Both the position numbers and the translations under genes were made by a program. From NCBI RefSeq assembly GCF_001816145.1, contig NZ_MDZB01000175.1, forward strand, positions 58,161 to 122,160: 64,000 nt of DNA, in the 5' to 3' direction. Under the pieces are notes generated by a model that was not told the origin of the DNA, did no database searches, and was given only the letters and a program-made list of their open reading frames with translations. Positions 43,328 through 52,584 of the stretch are shown in pieces (the first letter of the stretch is position 1; each line of letters starts with the position of its first letter). This stretch comes from Hymenobacter lapidarius. GTDB lineage: Bacteria > Bacteroidota > Bacteroidia > Cytophagales > Hymenobacteraceae.

Positions 43328-43351
43328 CAGCTGCAAGGGGCTTGCGCCGAC

Positions 43352-43789
43352 TTACAAGTCGTTCAGCATTTTCGTGATTTCGGCTTTGCCTTTGCCCAGT
43401 TTTTCCTGGAGGCGGCCTACTAGCTGGTCGCCCTGGCCTTCGGCGTAGGTCAGGTCGTCGTCGGTGAGCTGGCCGTACTGCTCTTTGAGCTTGCCTTTGG
43501 CATCGTCCCAGTTGCCTTTCATTTTGAGGCTGCTGCCGGGCAGGGTGACGCCAAGGTCTTCGAGCTTGCCTGCGTATTCTTTGAATTTAGCTTCGAGGTC
43601 AACACCGAGCTTGTTGGCTTGCTCGCCCAGCTGGCCGCTGTACTTGGAGGCTACACCTTTCCAGTTTTCGCGGGTGGCAGTGCCTTTATCGGGGGCCAGG
43701 AGCATACCGGCGATGATGCCAGCGCCGGCACCGGCGAGGGCGGCTAACAGAATTTTACCGGCGTTGTTGTCTTCTTCTTGGTACGACAT
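43352..43789 (-). CDS. YtxH-CsbD fusion stress protein
   Basis: 145 residues. Residues ~10-45 are YtxH (ILLAALAGAGAGIIAGMLLA, then PDKGTATRENWKG); ~45-85 form a linker helix (YSGQLGEQANKLGVDLEAKF). From ~90 to the end is a CsbD domain (MKGNWDDAKGKLKEQYGQLT, DDDLTYAEGQGDQLVGRLQE, KLGKGKAEITKMLND). CsbD proteins are small general-stress proteins with no known enzymatic role; fusion to a membrane-associated YtxH segment would tether it. It has its own terminator. Confidence 0.85.
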   Translation of the reverse strand: MSYQEEDNNAGKILLAALAGAGAGIIAGMLLAPDKGTATRENWKGVASKYSGQLGEQANKLGVDLEAKFKEYAGKLEDLGVTLPGSSLKMKGNWDDAKGKLKEQYGQLTDDDLTYAEGQGDQLVGRLQEKLGKGKAEITKMLNDL

Positions 43790-44033
43790 GGTGAATGGGT
43801 AATGAAAGGTGAATGAGGGGTAAGAGATGTGCTAGAGGAAGCGCAGCATCAAATTCTACAGCAGTGAGCGCGAATTTGAAGGCGTGTGTCTGGCCAACTA
43901 TACGGAGAGCGCCGCCGGGGGTTGAGCTAACCCGTAAATTTTCGGGCGCGGGCCAGCATAAGGCATTTACTGTGTTTCGCTTGCGCCCACGTTCCAATTG
44001 GGCTCCGTAGCTTCGCCCATGCCCATGCCGCCT

Positions 44034-44282
44034 ATGAAAACGCCCCGCCTCCTTTTTGCCGTGCTCCTGCTGGGAGCCGCCTGCCAGCCCCAGTCCCCTC
44101 GCGCCACGGCTGCCGCCGATTGCATTGACCCCAGCAAAATAAAGCCGGACGGCATTTGCACCATGCAGTACGACCCCGTGTGCGGCTGCGATGGCAAGAC
44201 CTACGCCAACGCCTGCGTGGCCGGCAACGCGGGCGTGCGCACCTCCACCAAAGGCCCCTGTGCGGAGGCCCCCGCCAAGTAA
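44034..44282 (+). CDS. Kazal-domain lipoprotein
   Basis: 82 residues from ATG 44034 (MKTPRLLFAVLLLGAACQ), a lipoprotein signal with lipid-acceptor Cys17. The mature part is one Kazal-type inhibitor domain: CIDPSKIKPDGICTMQYDPV, then CGCDGKTYANACVAGNAG and a final Cys in TKGPC. Spacing Cys...Cys-x6-Cys-x-Cys-x6-Tyr-Ala-Asn-x-Cys is diagnostic. Such domains inhibit serine proteases; here it would be displayed on a membrane. The acyltransferase-like gene starts 12 bases downstream, likely co-transcribed. Confidence 0.85.
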   Translation: MKTPRLLFAVLLLGAACQPQSPRATAAADCIDPSKIKPDGICTMQYDPVCGCDGKTYANACVAGNAGVRTSTKGPCAEAPAK

Positions 44283-44293
44283 GGCCCGCGCCC

Positions 44294-45232
44294 ATGCCCG
44301 CCAAAGCCCGCTACCGCGAGTTCTGCCGCACCGCGCCCGATGTGCCCGTGTTTGCCCAGGCGTGGTACCTGGACGCCTGCGCCACCGGCGGCGACTGGGA
44401 CGTGGTGCTGGCCCAGCAGCAGGACCGGGTGGTGGCCGCGCTGCCCTATTTCTACAAGCAAAAGGGGCCGTTTCGGTACGCAACCATGCCGCCGTTTGTG
44501 AAAATGCTGGGCCCCTACCTGCTGCCCGAGTTCCGCGGGGTGCTGAAGCAGGAGCACGCGCTGCTGGAAGAGCTGATAGCGCAACTGCCCCGGTTTGCGG
44601 CTTTCAAGCAGAATTTCTACCCCACGGCCATCAACTGGCTGCCCTTTTACTGGCACCACTACCAGCAGACTACCTACTACACCTACCGCCTCCATGGCCT
44701 GCACCAGCTGGCTCAGGTGGAGGCCGGGCTGAACCGCAACATCCGGCGCAATATTCAAAAGGCGCAGCAGCAAGTGCGCGTGGTGCATGACCTTTCTGCG
44801 GAGCACTTTTATCGGCTCAATAAAATGAGCTTTGACCGCCAGGGCCTGCCCATGCCCTACTCGTGGGCGCAGTTTGCGCGGCACGACGCGGCGCTGGCCG
44901 CCAATGGAGCCCGCCAACTGTTTTTCGCCGTGGACGCGCAGGACCGGATTCATTCGGCCGCGTACCTCATCTGGGACCAGCAGGCTGCGTACTACCACCT
45001 GTCGGGCGACGACCCGGCCCTTCGCGAGAGTGGCGCCGGCATCCTGCTCATCTGGGAGGCCATTCGCTACGCCAGCGAGGTGCTGGGGCTGCCGTGCTTT
45101 GACTTTGAAGGCAGCATGCTGCCGGCCGTGGAGCGCATCCGGGTACAGTTTGGGGCGGTGCAGACGCCGTATTTCTTTGTGTGGAAATACAATTCGCGCG
45201 CTTTTGAGTTGTTGGAAAAGTTGAAGCCGTAG
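44294..45232 (+). CDS. FemAB/BioF2-like GNAT acyltransferase
   Basis: 312 residues, no signal peptide. The pattern resembles FemAB/BioF2-like double-GNAT proteins: DVPVFAQAWYLDACATGGDW near the N-terminus, TYRLHGL with LNRNIRRNIQKAQQQVRVVH in the middle, then LFFAVDAQDRIHSAAYLIWD, AYYHLSGDDPALRESGAGIL and LGLPCFDFEGSMLPAVERIR. Relatives transfer amino acids or acyl groups to cell-wall or surface molecules; the substrate here is unknown. Follows the Kazal lipoprotein gene closely. Confidence 0.78.
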   Translation: MPAKARYREFCRTAPDVPVFAQAWYLDACATGGDWDVVLAQQQDRVVAALPYFYKQKGPFRYATMPPFVKMLGPYLLPEFRGVLKQEHALLEELIAQLPRFAAFKQNFYPTAINWLPFYWHHYQQTTYYTYRLHGLHQLAQVEAGLNRNIRRNIQKAQQQVRVVHDLSAEHFYRLNKMSFDRQGLPMPYSWAQFARHDAALAANGARQLFFAVDAQDRIHSAAYLIWDQQAAYYHLSGDDPALRESGAGILLIWEAIRYASEVLGLPCFDFEGSMLPAVERIRVQFGAVQTPYFFVWKYNSRAFELLEKLKP

Positions 45233-45251
45233 AAGGTGATGCGTGAACGAC

Positions 45252-45432
45252 CAAATCCCCTCCTTACCTAAGGATGGGACGCTGGCGCGCAGCGGCAGTT
45301 GGGGTGGTTGGGGCGTTGAACGGCGCCAGCACAATCCCTGCGCCAGTCGTTACAGCCTCGTTCAACGCCTACAACCACCCCCGTTCGAGCCGTTGGCTCG
45401 AACATCCCCTCCTTGGTAAGGAGGGGAGTTTG
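45252..45432. repeat. Nested palindrome with CCCCTCCTT ends
   Basis: Outer arms 45252-45281 (CAAATCCCCTCCTTACCTAA...) and 45403-45432 (...GGTAAGGAGGGGAGTTTG) are inverted copies. Inner arms near 45303-45326 (GGTGGTTGGGGCGTTGAACG) and 45359-45383 (CGTTCAACGCCTACAACCAC) pair as well. It fills most of the gap before the cupin gene. Confidence 0.8.
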
Positions 45433-45462
45433 TTCAGTTAATCCCATTTTTCCTGATTCATC

Positions 45463-45834
45463 ATGTCCGAAAAACGCTACGTTCTCAACCCCTCCCCTTT
45501 CATCGTGCCCACCACTGACGGCAAGCTCATTGAAGAGCACGTGGGCGGAGCCAGCACCGGCACCTCGGCGTATAGTCTGGCGCACATGGTGGCGCCGCCG
45601 CACTGGAGCGAGCCGCACCAGACGCCGACCTTCGACGAGTTTACCATTGTGGTGCGGGGCCGCAAGCAGTTTGAGATTGATGGCGACGTGGTGGAGCTGC
45701 AGGCCGGGCAGGCACTTCTGATAAAGGGCGGGGCGCGGGTGCGCTACTCCAATCCGTTTGATGCCGAATGCGAATACTGGTCAATTTGCGTGCCCGCATT
45801 CAGCCCGGACACCGTGCACCGCGAGGCCGAATAG
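45463..45834 (+). CDS. Cupin-domain protein
   Basis: 123 residues. One cupin barrel: motif 1 around SLAHMVAPPHWSEPHQTPTF with DEFTIVVRGRKQFEIDGDVV, motif 2 in LQAGQALLIKGGARVRYSNP. Potential metal ligands are the His residues of HWSEPHQ and the Glu of DEFT; the motif-2 His is replaced (GGARVRYSN), so metal binding is uncertain. Single-domain cupins include sugar isomerases and sensors; no specific role is evident. Confidence 0.8.
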   Translation: MSEKRYVLNPSPFIVPTTDGKLIEEHVGGASTGTSAYSLAHMVAPPHWSEPHQTPTFDEFTIVVRGRKQFEIDGDVVELQAGQALLIKGGARVRYSNPFDAECEYWSICVPAFSPDTVHREAE

Positions 45835-45870
45835 CCTTGGTCGAATTAATTGTATTCACCGCCTAATCAG

Positions 45871-45878
45871 TACATTTA
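45871..45878 (+). promoter_or_regulatory. -7 element next to the hydrolase start
   Basis: TACATTTA approximates TAnnTTTG and ends five bases before the ATG at 45884; a near-leaderless mRNA would result. Confidence 0.4.
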
Positions 45879-45883
45879 GCCGC

Positions 45884-46741
45884 ATGGACCAACGCATCAT
45901 CAACCTCTTCGACGAATACACCCACGCTCCGCTCACCCGCAAGGAGTTTCTGGACCGGCTGGGCAAGCTGGCCGGCGGCACGGCCCTGGCCATTGCGGCC
46001 CTGGCGGTGCTGGAACCGGGCTATTCGCAGGCGGCCACCATCACGCCCGAAGCCGATGACCTGGTGGCCGAAGAAGTAAATTGGATTGGCGATGGCGCGG
46101 CCATGCGCGGCTACCTGGTGCGTCCCAAGGGCCGCAAGAAGCGCGGCGCTGTGGTAGTTATTCATGAAAACCGCGGCCTCACGCCCCACATTAAGGACGT
46201 GACGCGGCGCGTGGCCCAGGCCGGCTACCTGGCCCTGGGCGTGGATGCGCTGTCGCCCTTCGGCGGCACGCCCACCGACGAGGACAAGGGCCGCGAGCTG
46301 ATTGGCCAACTCGACAAGGCCAAAAACCTGAACAACTACCTCAAGGCGCTGGAATATCTGCGCTCCCGGCCCGACTGCAACGGCCGCACCGGCGCCGTGG
46401 GCTTCTGCTGGGGCGGCGCCATGGCCAACCAGCTGGGTGTGCACGACCCCAAGCTGGACGCCGCCGTGGCCTACTACGGCTCGCAGCCCAAAGCCGAAGA
46501 CGTGCCCAACATCAAAGCGGCCATGATGATGCACTACGGCGGCCTCGACGAGCGGGTGAACGCCAGCATCCCAGCCTACGAAGCGGCCCTGAAAGCGGCC
46601 GGTACCAAGTACGAGCTGTATGTGTACGAGGGCGCCAACCACGCGTTCAACAACGACACTTCGCCGGCCCGCTACAATGCGGAGGTAGCGAAAGTAGCCT
46701 GGGACCGCACATTACGCCTATTTAAGGAAAAACTGGGGTAG
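45884..46741 (+). CDS. Dienelactone hydrolase family protein, exported
   Basis: 285 residues from ATG 45884. The N-terminal segment (RKEFLDRLGKLAGGTALAIA, ending EPGYSQAA) looks like an export signal, Tat-like but lacking a clear twin Arg. The alpha/beta hydrolase core shows VVVIHENRGLTPHIKDVTRR, GYLALGVDALSPFGG, nucleophile Cys in VGFCWGGAMANQ, Asp in YGGLDERVN and His in GANHAFNNDTSPARYN, the Cys-Asp-His triad of dienelactone hydrolases. The natural substrate is unknown; many relatives are general carboxyl-ester hydrolases. Confidence 0.88.
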   Translation: MDQRIINLFDEYTHAPLTRKEFLDRLGKLAGGTALAIAALAVLEPGYSQAATITPEADDLVAEEVNWIGDGAAMRGYLVRPKGRKKRGAVVVIHENRGLTPHIKDVTRRVAQAGYLALGVDALSPFGGTPTDEDKGRELIGQLDKAKNLNNYLKALEYLRSRPDCNGRTGAVGFCWGGAMANQLGVHDPKLDAAVAYYGSQPKAEDVPNIKAAMMMHYGGLDERVNASIPAYEAALKAAGTKYELYVYEGANHAFNNDTSPARYNAEVAKVAWDRTLRLFKEKLG

Positions 46742-46794
46742 CCGGGCAACGAAGCGGCGCGGAGTGGCATCTTTGCAGTATCCACCCGGAATCC

Positions 46795-47109
46795 ATGTCA
46801 GGTAAGAAACTACCCGTTTTACTTGCTGCGTTGTTGCTCAAAGTCACAAGTAGCTTGGCCCAGCAAAGTCCGCCGCCGGCCGTTCCGCCCCGTCCCGACC
46901 CTGGTTACCAGGAAGTGAGCGTGCCCGTGCCCCGGGCCGTGACGCTGATTACGGACGTGGCCAAGGTGATGCTCTCGCGCGATGACAGGCAGGACAAAGT
47001 GCAGACCCTGATAGATAAGCGGCGCGCCCGCTCCGAAAAACGCGAGCAAAGCCTGACCATCACCATACCCCGCAACGCTTTCACGCGCACGCTGGGGCTG
47101 GTTGACTAA
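46795..47109 (+). CDS. Small secreted protein, unknown
   Basis: 104 residues with a signal peptide (GKKLPVLLAALLLKVTSSLA, cleavage near AQQ). The mature part has a Pro-rich stretch (SPPPAVPPRPDPGYQEVSVP) and a charged helix (VQTLIDKRRARSEKREQSL) ending in a short strand. No family recognised. A CATCTTTG word ~27 bases upstream may be its promoter. The 262 bases after its stop, up to the insertion element, show no gene. Confidence 0.55.
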   Translation: MSGKKLPVLLAALLLKVTSSLAQQSPPPAVPPRPDPGYQEVSVPVPRAVTLITDVAKVMLSRDDRQDKVQTLIDKRRARSEKREQSLTITIPRNAFTRTLGLVD

Positions 47110-47371
47110 AAGGCTCAGTCGTCAGCATAGCAGTCAACGGGTAAAATGTTGTGTTTCGGACGCTGTTCAAGTATTTATTAGCATGAATGCTATACGCTTA
47201 ACATAAAAGGAGTTATAAGCGACACCTTGGAATAAGTACGGTTTTGCTCCTAACGCCTCTCTCCTTGGATGGTGGTATTTTGCCGGACTGTTACTGCTCC
47301 GTAAAAAAAAATCTCGTGACGCAACTCGTTATGGCCAGCTGGGCCCACGTGAATGCACGGGCCTAACTAAA

Positions 47372-48306
47372 GAAGCTGTTTAGGAAGTGGGCATTGGGGC
47401 AATTTTACGCAATAAGAGCACGGTAAAGGCCAGCCAGTGGAAGGCCAGCCAATTTTGCACGCTGGTTTCGTAGCGCACGAGCAGGGTCTTGAACCCGTCG
47501 AGCCAGGCATTGAGGCGCTCAATGACGAGGCGCCGGCGGTAGAGTTCGGGGTCCAGCGGCGTGTCGTCGTCGGTCTGCCAGTCGGCCGAACGCCGGTTGC
47601 GGGGGATGTTGGCTTCGATGTCGCGCCGGGCGCAGGCTTGCCGCAAGCTGGTGACATCAAAGGCTTTGTCGGCATTGAGAAACAGCCCTTCCAGCCGCAG
47701 GTCAGCCGCCTCGAGCAGTTCGCATAGCTCGGCAAAGACCCGTTCCAGGTCAAAGGTGTCGTGCTGGTTGCCGGCCTGGGGCGTGGCCACGGCCAGCGGC
47801 AGGCCCGCGTTGTCGGCCAGGAACAGGGCGTTGGTGGTGCGGGCGGCTTTGCGGCCCTGGTAGCCGACGGCCGCCCCGCCGTTCTTGGCCAGCGTGTGGC
47901 TGCCGTCGAGTTGGACACTGGACAGGTCGAGGGTTCGCCGATGCAGACGCAAACACATGACCCACAACTGCTTCCACGCGCCTTGCTTGCCCCACGCCTG
48001 AAAATGATAGTACACCCCCTGCCAGCTCAGGGGCGGGCCGGTGAACAGGGCCTGCACGGGCAGCCAGCGCCACTGGCAACCGGTTTTGAGCTTGTAGCAG
48101 CTGGCGCCTACCACCTCGGCCGGGGCGGCGGCGCAGCGGCGGCCACCGGAACGGGTCGGCAGGTGGGGCAGTATCCAGCGGGTAATGATATCTTTGGTCA
48201 GGACTTCCACGAGGGAGGGAAAGGAGATGGGTCGCACCTCAAATTTCCCGCTTTTGTGGGAGTCTTTTCCTTTCTGCCTCGCCCTGACTACTTCCTGAAC
48301 AGTTTC
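47372..48306. mobile_element. IS5-family insertion sequence, 935 bp
   Basis: Terminal inverted repeats GAARCTGTTYAGGAAGT are found at 47372-47388 and, inverted, at 48290-48306 (two differences between the ends). They enclose a single transposase gene whose stop lies eight bases from the left end. Size and end sequence fit the IS427-like branch of IS5. No clear target duplication is visible: the flanks read ...CTAAA and AATAT.... Confidence 0.85.
47380..48210 (-). CDS. IS5-family DDE transposase
   Basis: 276 residues from GTG 48210 (MEVLTKDIITRWILPHLPTR); the frame continues upstream into antisense of the RCC1-repeat gene, which is not part of it. The N-terminal helical domain (CYKLKTGCQWRWLPVQALF, WQGVYYHFQAWGKQGAWKQL) precedes the DDE core: Asp in SVQLDGSHTLAKN, Asp in GLFLNADKAFDV and Glu in RRRLVIERLNAWLDGFKTLL. 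It appears intact and lies wholly within the inverted repeats. Confidence 0.9.
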   Translation of the reverse strand: MEVLTKDIITRWILPHLPTRSGGRRCAAAPAEVVGASCYKLKTGCQWRWLPVQALFTGPPLSWQGVYYHFQAWGKQGAWKQLWVMCLRLHRRTLDLSSVQLDGSHTLAKNGGAAVGYQGRKAARTTNALFLADNAGLPLAVATPQAGNQHDTFDLERVFAELCELLEAADLRLEGLFLNADKAFDVTSLRQACARRDIEANIPRNRRSADWQTDDDTPLDPELYRRRLVIERLNAWLDGFKTLLVRYETSVQNWLAFHWLAFTVLLLRKIAPMPTS

Positions 48307-48357
48307 AATATTACATTGCCCTTTGGCACTCCGCCTGCATTCTTTTCTATCCTGCCG

Positions 48358-50821
48358 ATGACACACGTTTCCTCCTTCTGCCAAGCCGGTACCCCCGGCC
48401 CTTTTTCCCAACTCCTGATGTGGCTGTGCCTGCTGGGGGCAAGCCTGGGCACGGCCCACGGCCAGCGTTTGGCGGCCGGGGGTGATTACTCCGTTTCCAT
48501 TCGCCCCGACGGCACGCTGTGGGCCTCTGGCAATAACTTCGTGGGCCAGCTCGGTGATGGCACCCGCGTGGACCAACCGATTCCGGTGCAAATCGGCACG
48601 GCCAACACCTGGGAGCGCGTGGCGGCCAGCCCCACCAACCACACGGCGGCCATCCGGACGGACGGCACCCTCTGGACCTGGGGTAATAACTCAGCCGGCC
48701 AGCTCGGCCATGGCCCCGGAAACAACCGCCTTACGCCGACCCAAGTCGGCACAGATACCTGGCGGCGGGTGGCCGTTGGTGTCAGGCATACCGTGGCGGT
48801 GCGCACCGACGGTACGCTCTGGGCCTGGGGAGAAAATTCCCGGGGCCAGCTTGGCGATGGCACGACCACTGACCGGGCGTTGCCTCAGCAAATTGGAACG
48901 GCCACTACGTGGAGCAACGTGGCCGCAGGTGCCTTTTTCTCGGTGGGCCTGCGCACCGACGGCACGCTGTGGGCCTGGGGTGACAATTTTGACGGCCAGC
49001 TCGGCGATGGCACCCAGACCCCCCGGAATACCCCGGTCCAAATTGGCACGGCCACGAACTGGCAAAGCGTCGCGGTGGGAGCCTTTCATACCGTGGCCGT
49101 GCGCACCGACGGCACGCTCTGGGCCTGGGGAAATAATTTACGGGGCCAGCTCGGTACCGGTACCACCACCTTCCGGAACACTCCTGTGCAAATTGGTACG
49201 GCCATGAACTGGCAACGCGTGGCCGCCGGTGCCAACCACACGCTCGCGGTGCGCACCATGGTACCCTGTGGGCCTGGGGCGACAACTTAAACGGCCAGCT
49301 CGGCGACGGCACCACCACCAACCAGTTGGCGCCAGTGCAGGTGGGCTCCCTAGCCACCTGGCGGGAGATTGCCGGGGGGAATTCCCACACCGTCGCCACC
49401 CGCACCGACGAGTCGCTGTGGGCCTGGGGCAGCAACGGCAGCGGCCAAATGGGCAGCCCGGCGCTGGCTACGGCCCGGGTGCGGCAGCCCGAACAGCTCG
49501 GTACGGACACGAACTGGCAGCAGGCAGCCGTGGGCAACCGCCACACGGTGGCGGTGCGCACCAACGGCACGCTGTGGGCCTGGGGCGAAAATGCGTTCGG
49601 TCAGCTCAGCGACGGCACCACCACCGCGCGTAACGTGCCGACCCAGATTGGCATGGCCACGGACTGGCGCAGCGCGGCTGCCGGTCACAACCATACCCTC
49701 GCGGTGCGTGCCGACGGCACCCTGTGGGCCTGGGGCGACAACGCCAGCAGCCAGCTCGGCGACGGCACCACCACCAACCGCCTGGCCCCGGTGCAAATCG
49801 GCACGGCCACGAACTGGCAGCGCGTGGTTACGGCGGCCACCTGGGCGCTCGCGGTGCGTACCGATGGCACACTCTGGGTTTGGGGTTCGAGCTCTCGTGG
49901 CTTAGGCTTAGGTATCTTGTTCGGCTCGTACCGCCCCGAACCGACTCAAATCGGTACGGACACGAACTGGCAATGGATAGACATAAACGGCGGACGCGCA
50001 GCGGCCGTGCGTACCGACGGCACGCTCTGGGTTTGGGGCTCCACTTCCGAGGTTGGCTCGGCGACGGCACTGAAATCGACCAGCTTGCGCCGGTGCAAAT
50101 TGGTACGGCCACGACCTGGCGGGAAGCGGTTTTTGGCGAGCGCCACGCTTCTGCCGTGCGCACCGACGGCACGCTTTGGGGCTGGGGCGACGGCTTTTTT
50201 GGCCAGGTGGGCGATGGCAACACCAACTCCCACCCGACGCCGATACAGGTAGGTCCAGCTGCCGGGTGGCGCAGCGTGACCGCCGCCGATCGCCACACCC
50301 TGGCCCTGCGCACCGACGGCACACTCTGGGGCTGGGGTTCCAACTCCGGGAATCAGCTCGGCGACGGCACCTCCAACATCCGCTATGCCCCCGTGCAAAT
50401 CGGCACGGCCACGAACTGGCAACAGGTGGTCACCGGCAGCTCGGCCCACACAGTGGGAATACGCACCGACGGCACGCTCTGGGTCTGGGGCAGGAACGAT
50501 GAGGGCCAACTCGGCAATGGCCAGCCTTACCGTAGCTCCGTGCCCCTGCTGGTCACGAGTGGTTCCGGCCCATTGTCGGTGCGCGGGGGCCGCGGAACTG
50601 CCGGACCTTTGGTGCTGGTGCCCAATCCGGCCCGCGACATGGTCACCCTCCCCGGGCTGGGTACGAATACCCTCCTGCGCCTGCTCGATGCCCAGGGCCG
50701 GCTGGTGCGCACCGGCGCTGGCGCTCGCTTGCCGCTGGTAAGCCTGCCGCTCGGCCTGTACCTCCTGCAAGCCACCGTGCCCGGCCAGCCAGCACGGACG
50801 GCCCGCCTGATGGTTGAGTAA
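48358..50821 (+). pseudogene. RCC1-repeat protein with T9SS sorting domain, two frameshifts
   Basis: From ATG 48358 the protein has a signal peptide (SQLLMWLCLLGASLGTAHGQ), then 14 RCC1-type repeats of ~50 residues (RTDGTLWAWGxNxxGQLGDG) forming beta-propellers. The C-terminal domain (LVLVPNPARDMVTLPG, LYLLQATVPGQPARTARLMV) is a type IX sorting signal. Two breaks interrupt it: near 49256 a GAC codon reads AT (one base lost), and near 50053 one base is missing before GAGGTTGGCTC. Repairing both gives ~820 residues. The product would be a secreted or surface protein. The IS5 element ends 52 bases upstream, which may have removed its promoter. Sequencing error in the repeats is an alternative to decay. 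Confidence 0.8.
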
Positions 50822-50961
50822 GCCCCCATCTAGGTACGCAGGCCACAGCTTATGAAACATGTATTCCTTTACGTATTGTGAACGGTCGTTCATAACACGT
50901 TAATCCTCGGCCATTACTTTCCTGGCCCTATCCACAATGATTTCTGTGTTCTGAAAAACTC

Positions 50962-51000
50962 AAAAAGGCCCGGCCGAGCAATGCTCAGCCGGGCCTTTTT
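50962..51000. terminator. Bidirectional terminator
   Basis: AAAAAGGCCCGGC-CGAGC pairs with GCTCAGCCGGGCCTTTTT around AAT; T tracts on both strands. It serves the RCC1-repeat gene and the convergent M28 peptidase gene. Confidence 0.9.
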
Positions 51001-51018
51001 GGAGCTGGTCCTTTTTGC

Positions 51019-52584
51019 TTATTGAGCCGGCTTAACGGGTGTTGGCAGTGGCTTGCGGGGCAACTTCTGGTCGCGCATGGCGGCGTTGTACACGAACGAG
51101 GCTACTACTACCGAGGCCTGCTTGAGGTCGTCGGCAATGAGGCGGTCGTAGGTGTCCTGGTTGGTGTGGTGGGTCTGGGGGAAGTAGTCGAGGCCGTCCT
51201 GAATGAACTGGAAGCCGGGCAGGCCCACGGCGTCGAAGGCGATGTGGTCGGTGCTGCCGGTGTTGCGCAGCGTGACGGTGGTGGCACCCAGGTCGACCAG
51301 GGGCTTGAGCCACTCGGCGAAGATGGGGGCGATGGCCTCGTTGCCCTGGGCGTAGATGCCGCGGATTTTGCCGCCGCCGTTGTCCAGGTTGAAGTAGGCG
51401 CTCAGCTTCTCGTGGGCGGGCAGCAGCTTCATGGTGGCAGGGTCGCCAAAGTTATTTTTCACGTAGTTGCGCGAGCCGTGCAGACCCTGCTCCTCCTCGC
51501 CCCACAGGGCAATGCGAATGGTGCGACGCGGCTTCATGCCAGTGGCTTTGAGAATGCGCACGGCCTCCATCATCACGGCCACGCCGGCGGCGTTGTCGGT
51601 GGCACCGGTGGCGGCGTGCCAGGAGTCGATGTGGCCGCCGAGCATCACCACTTCGCTTTTCAGCTTGCGGTCAGTGCCGGGGATTTCGGCCACCACGTTG
51701 TAGCCCTTCACGTCCTGGGACTGGAAGCGGGTTTTGGTTTCCATTTCCACTTCCACCGGAATGCCGGCCTCTACGAGGCGAATGAGGCGCAGCTGGTCTT
51801 CCGGGGTCATCTCAATCTCGGGCAGCACCGGCTTGGCATCGGCGGCGTAGGGCGCGCCGTTGGTGGTGTTGAAAGTGCCGTAGATGCCCCCACGGGCGCT
51901 GAGCACGGCGGCGGCGCCTTCGCTCATCAGCATGTCGGTCATTTTGGTGCGCAGGGCGGCCTGGGCCCGGCGAGCGGCCATGGCAGCTTCGTCGGGGGTA
52001 TTGGCGGCGGGCCGGGGGGCGGCGGGCTCGGCCATTTTAGCTAGCTCTTCCTCAGTGTAGCGCTTCAGGTCGGGGCCTTCGGCGTTCTTGGGCGGGTTGG
52101 GCACGTTCATCACCACAATTTTACCCTTCAGCTTGCCCTTGTACTGGTCGAGGTCGGCTTCGGTGGTGGCGGCTTTCATCACGACTACCGGCAGGCGCAA
52201 GGCGCCGGGCGTGCCGGGCGTCCAGGCTTTGGGGGCGCCCACCATGGTGTGGTAGTAGGGGGCCGTCATGGCTACGTAGGACTTCTCGATGTCCCAGCCG
52301 CGGCCGAAGTCGCCCCAAGGCTCAATGTTCGCGTTGGCCAGGCCGTATTGGGTGAGCTGCTTTTTGGTCCATTCGTTGGCGCGCTTCAGGCCGTCGGAGT
52401 TAGCCAGGCGTGGGCCGCTCACGTCGGTGAGGTAGAAGGCGGTTTCCATCACCTTGGAGCGGTTCATGCCTTCGTCACGGATTTTGGCGAGGGCGGCTGC
52501 GTCGATTTTCTCAGCGGTTTGGGCGGAGGTGGGCAATGCGTGGGCCAGGGTGCCCGCCAGCGCCGCCAGTATCAATTTGTTCAT
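51019..52584 (-). CDS. M28 family metallopeptidase with PA domain
   Basis: 521 residues from ATG 52584 with a signal peptide (NKLILAALAGTLAHALPTSA). A PA-like insert spans ~130-275 (YKGKLKGKIVVMNVPNPPKN, LMSEGAAAVLSARGG). Zinc ligands of the M28 core follow: His and Asp in MLGGHIDSWHAATGATDNAA, the Glu pair in ALWGEEEQGLHGSRNYVK, Asp in FNLDNGGGKIRGIYAQ and the late His in FPQTHHTNQDTYDRL. Such enzymes are secreted amino- or carboxypeptidases. It ends in a Pro/Lys tail without a T9SS domain, so periplasmic or outer-membrane location is likely. Confidence 0.92.
   Translation of the reverse strand: MNKLILAALAGTLAHALPTSAQTAEKIDAAALAKIRDEGMNRSKVMETAFYLTDVSGPRLANSDGLKRANEWTKKQLTQYGLANANIEPWGDFGRGWDIEKSYVAMTAPYYHTMVGAPKAWTPGTPGALRLPVVVMKAATTEADLDQYKGKLKGKIVVMNVPNPPKNAEGPDLKRYTEEELAKMAEPAAPRPAANTPDEAAMAARRAQAALRTKMTDMLMSEGAAAVLSARGGIYGTFNTTNGAPYAADAKPVLPEIEMTPEDQLRLIRLVEAGIPVEVEMETKTRFQSQDVKGYNVVAEIPGTDRKLKSEVVMLGGHIDSWHAATGATDNAAGVAVMMEAVRILKATGMKPRRTIRIALWGEEEQGLHGSRNYVKNNFGDPATMKLLPAHEKLSAYFNLDNGGGKIRGIYAQGNEAIAPIFAEWLKPLVDLGATTVTLRNTGSTDHIAFDAVGLPGFQFIQDGLDYFPQTHHTNQDTYDRLIADDLKQASVVVASFVYNAAMRDQKLPRKPLPTPVKPAQ

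Noticed and set aside
48470..50540. Regularly spaced DNA repeats resembling a CRISPR array
   Set aside because: The ~150-base periodicity is in coding frame and encodes RCC1 propeller units (RTDGTLWAWG); there are no short identical repeats with unique spacers and no cas genes.
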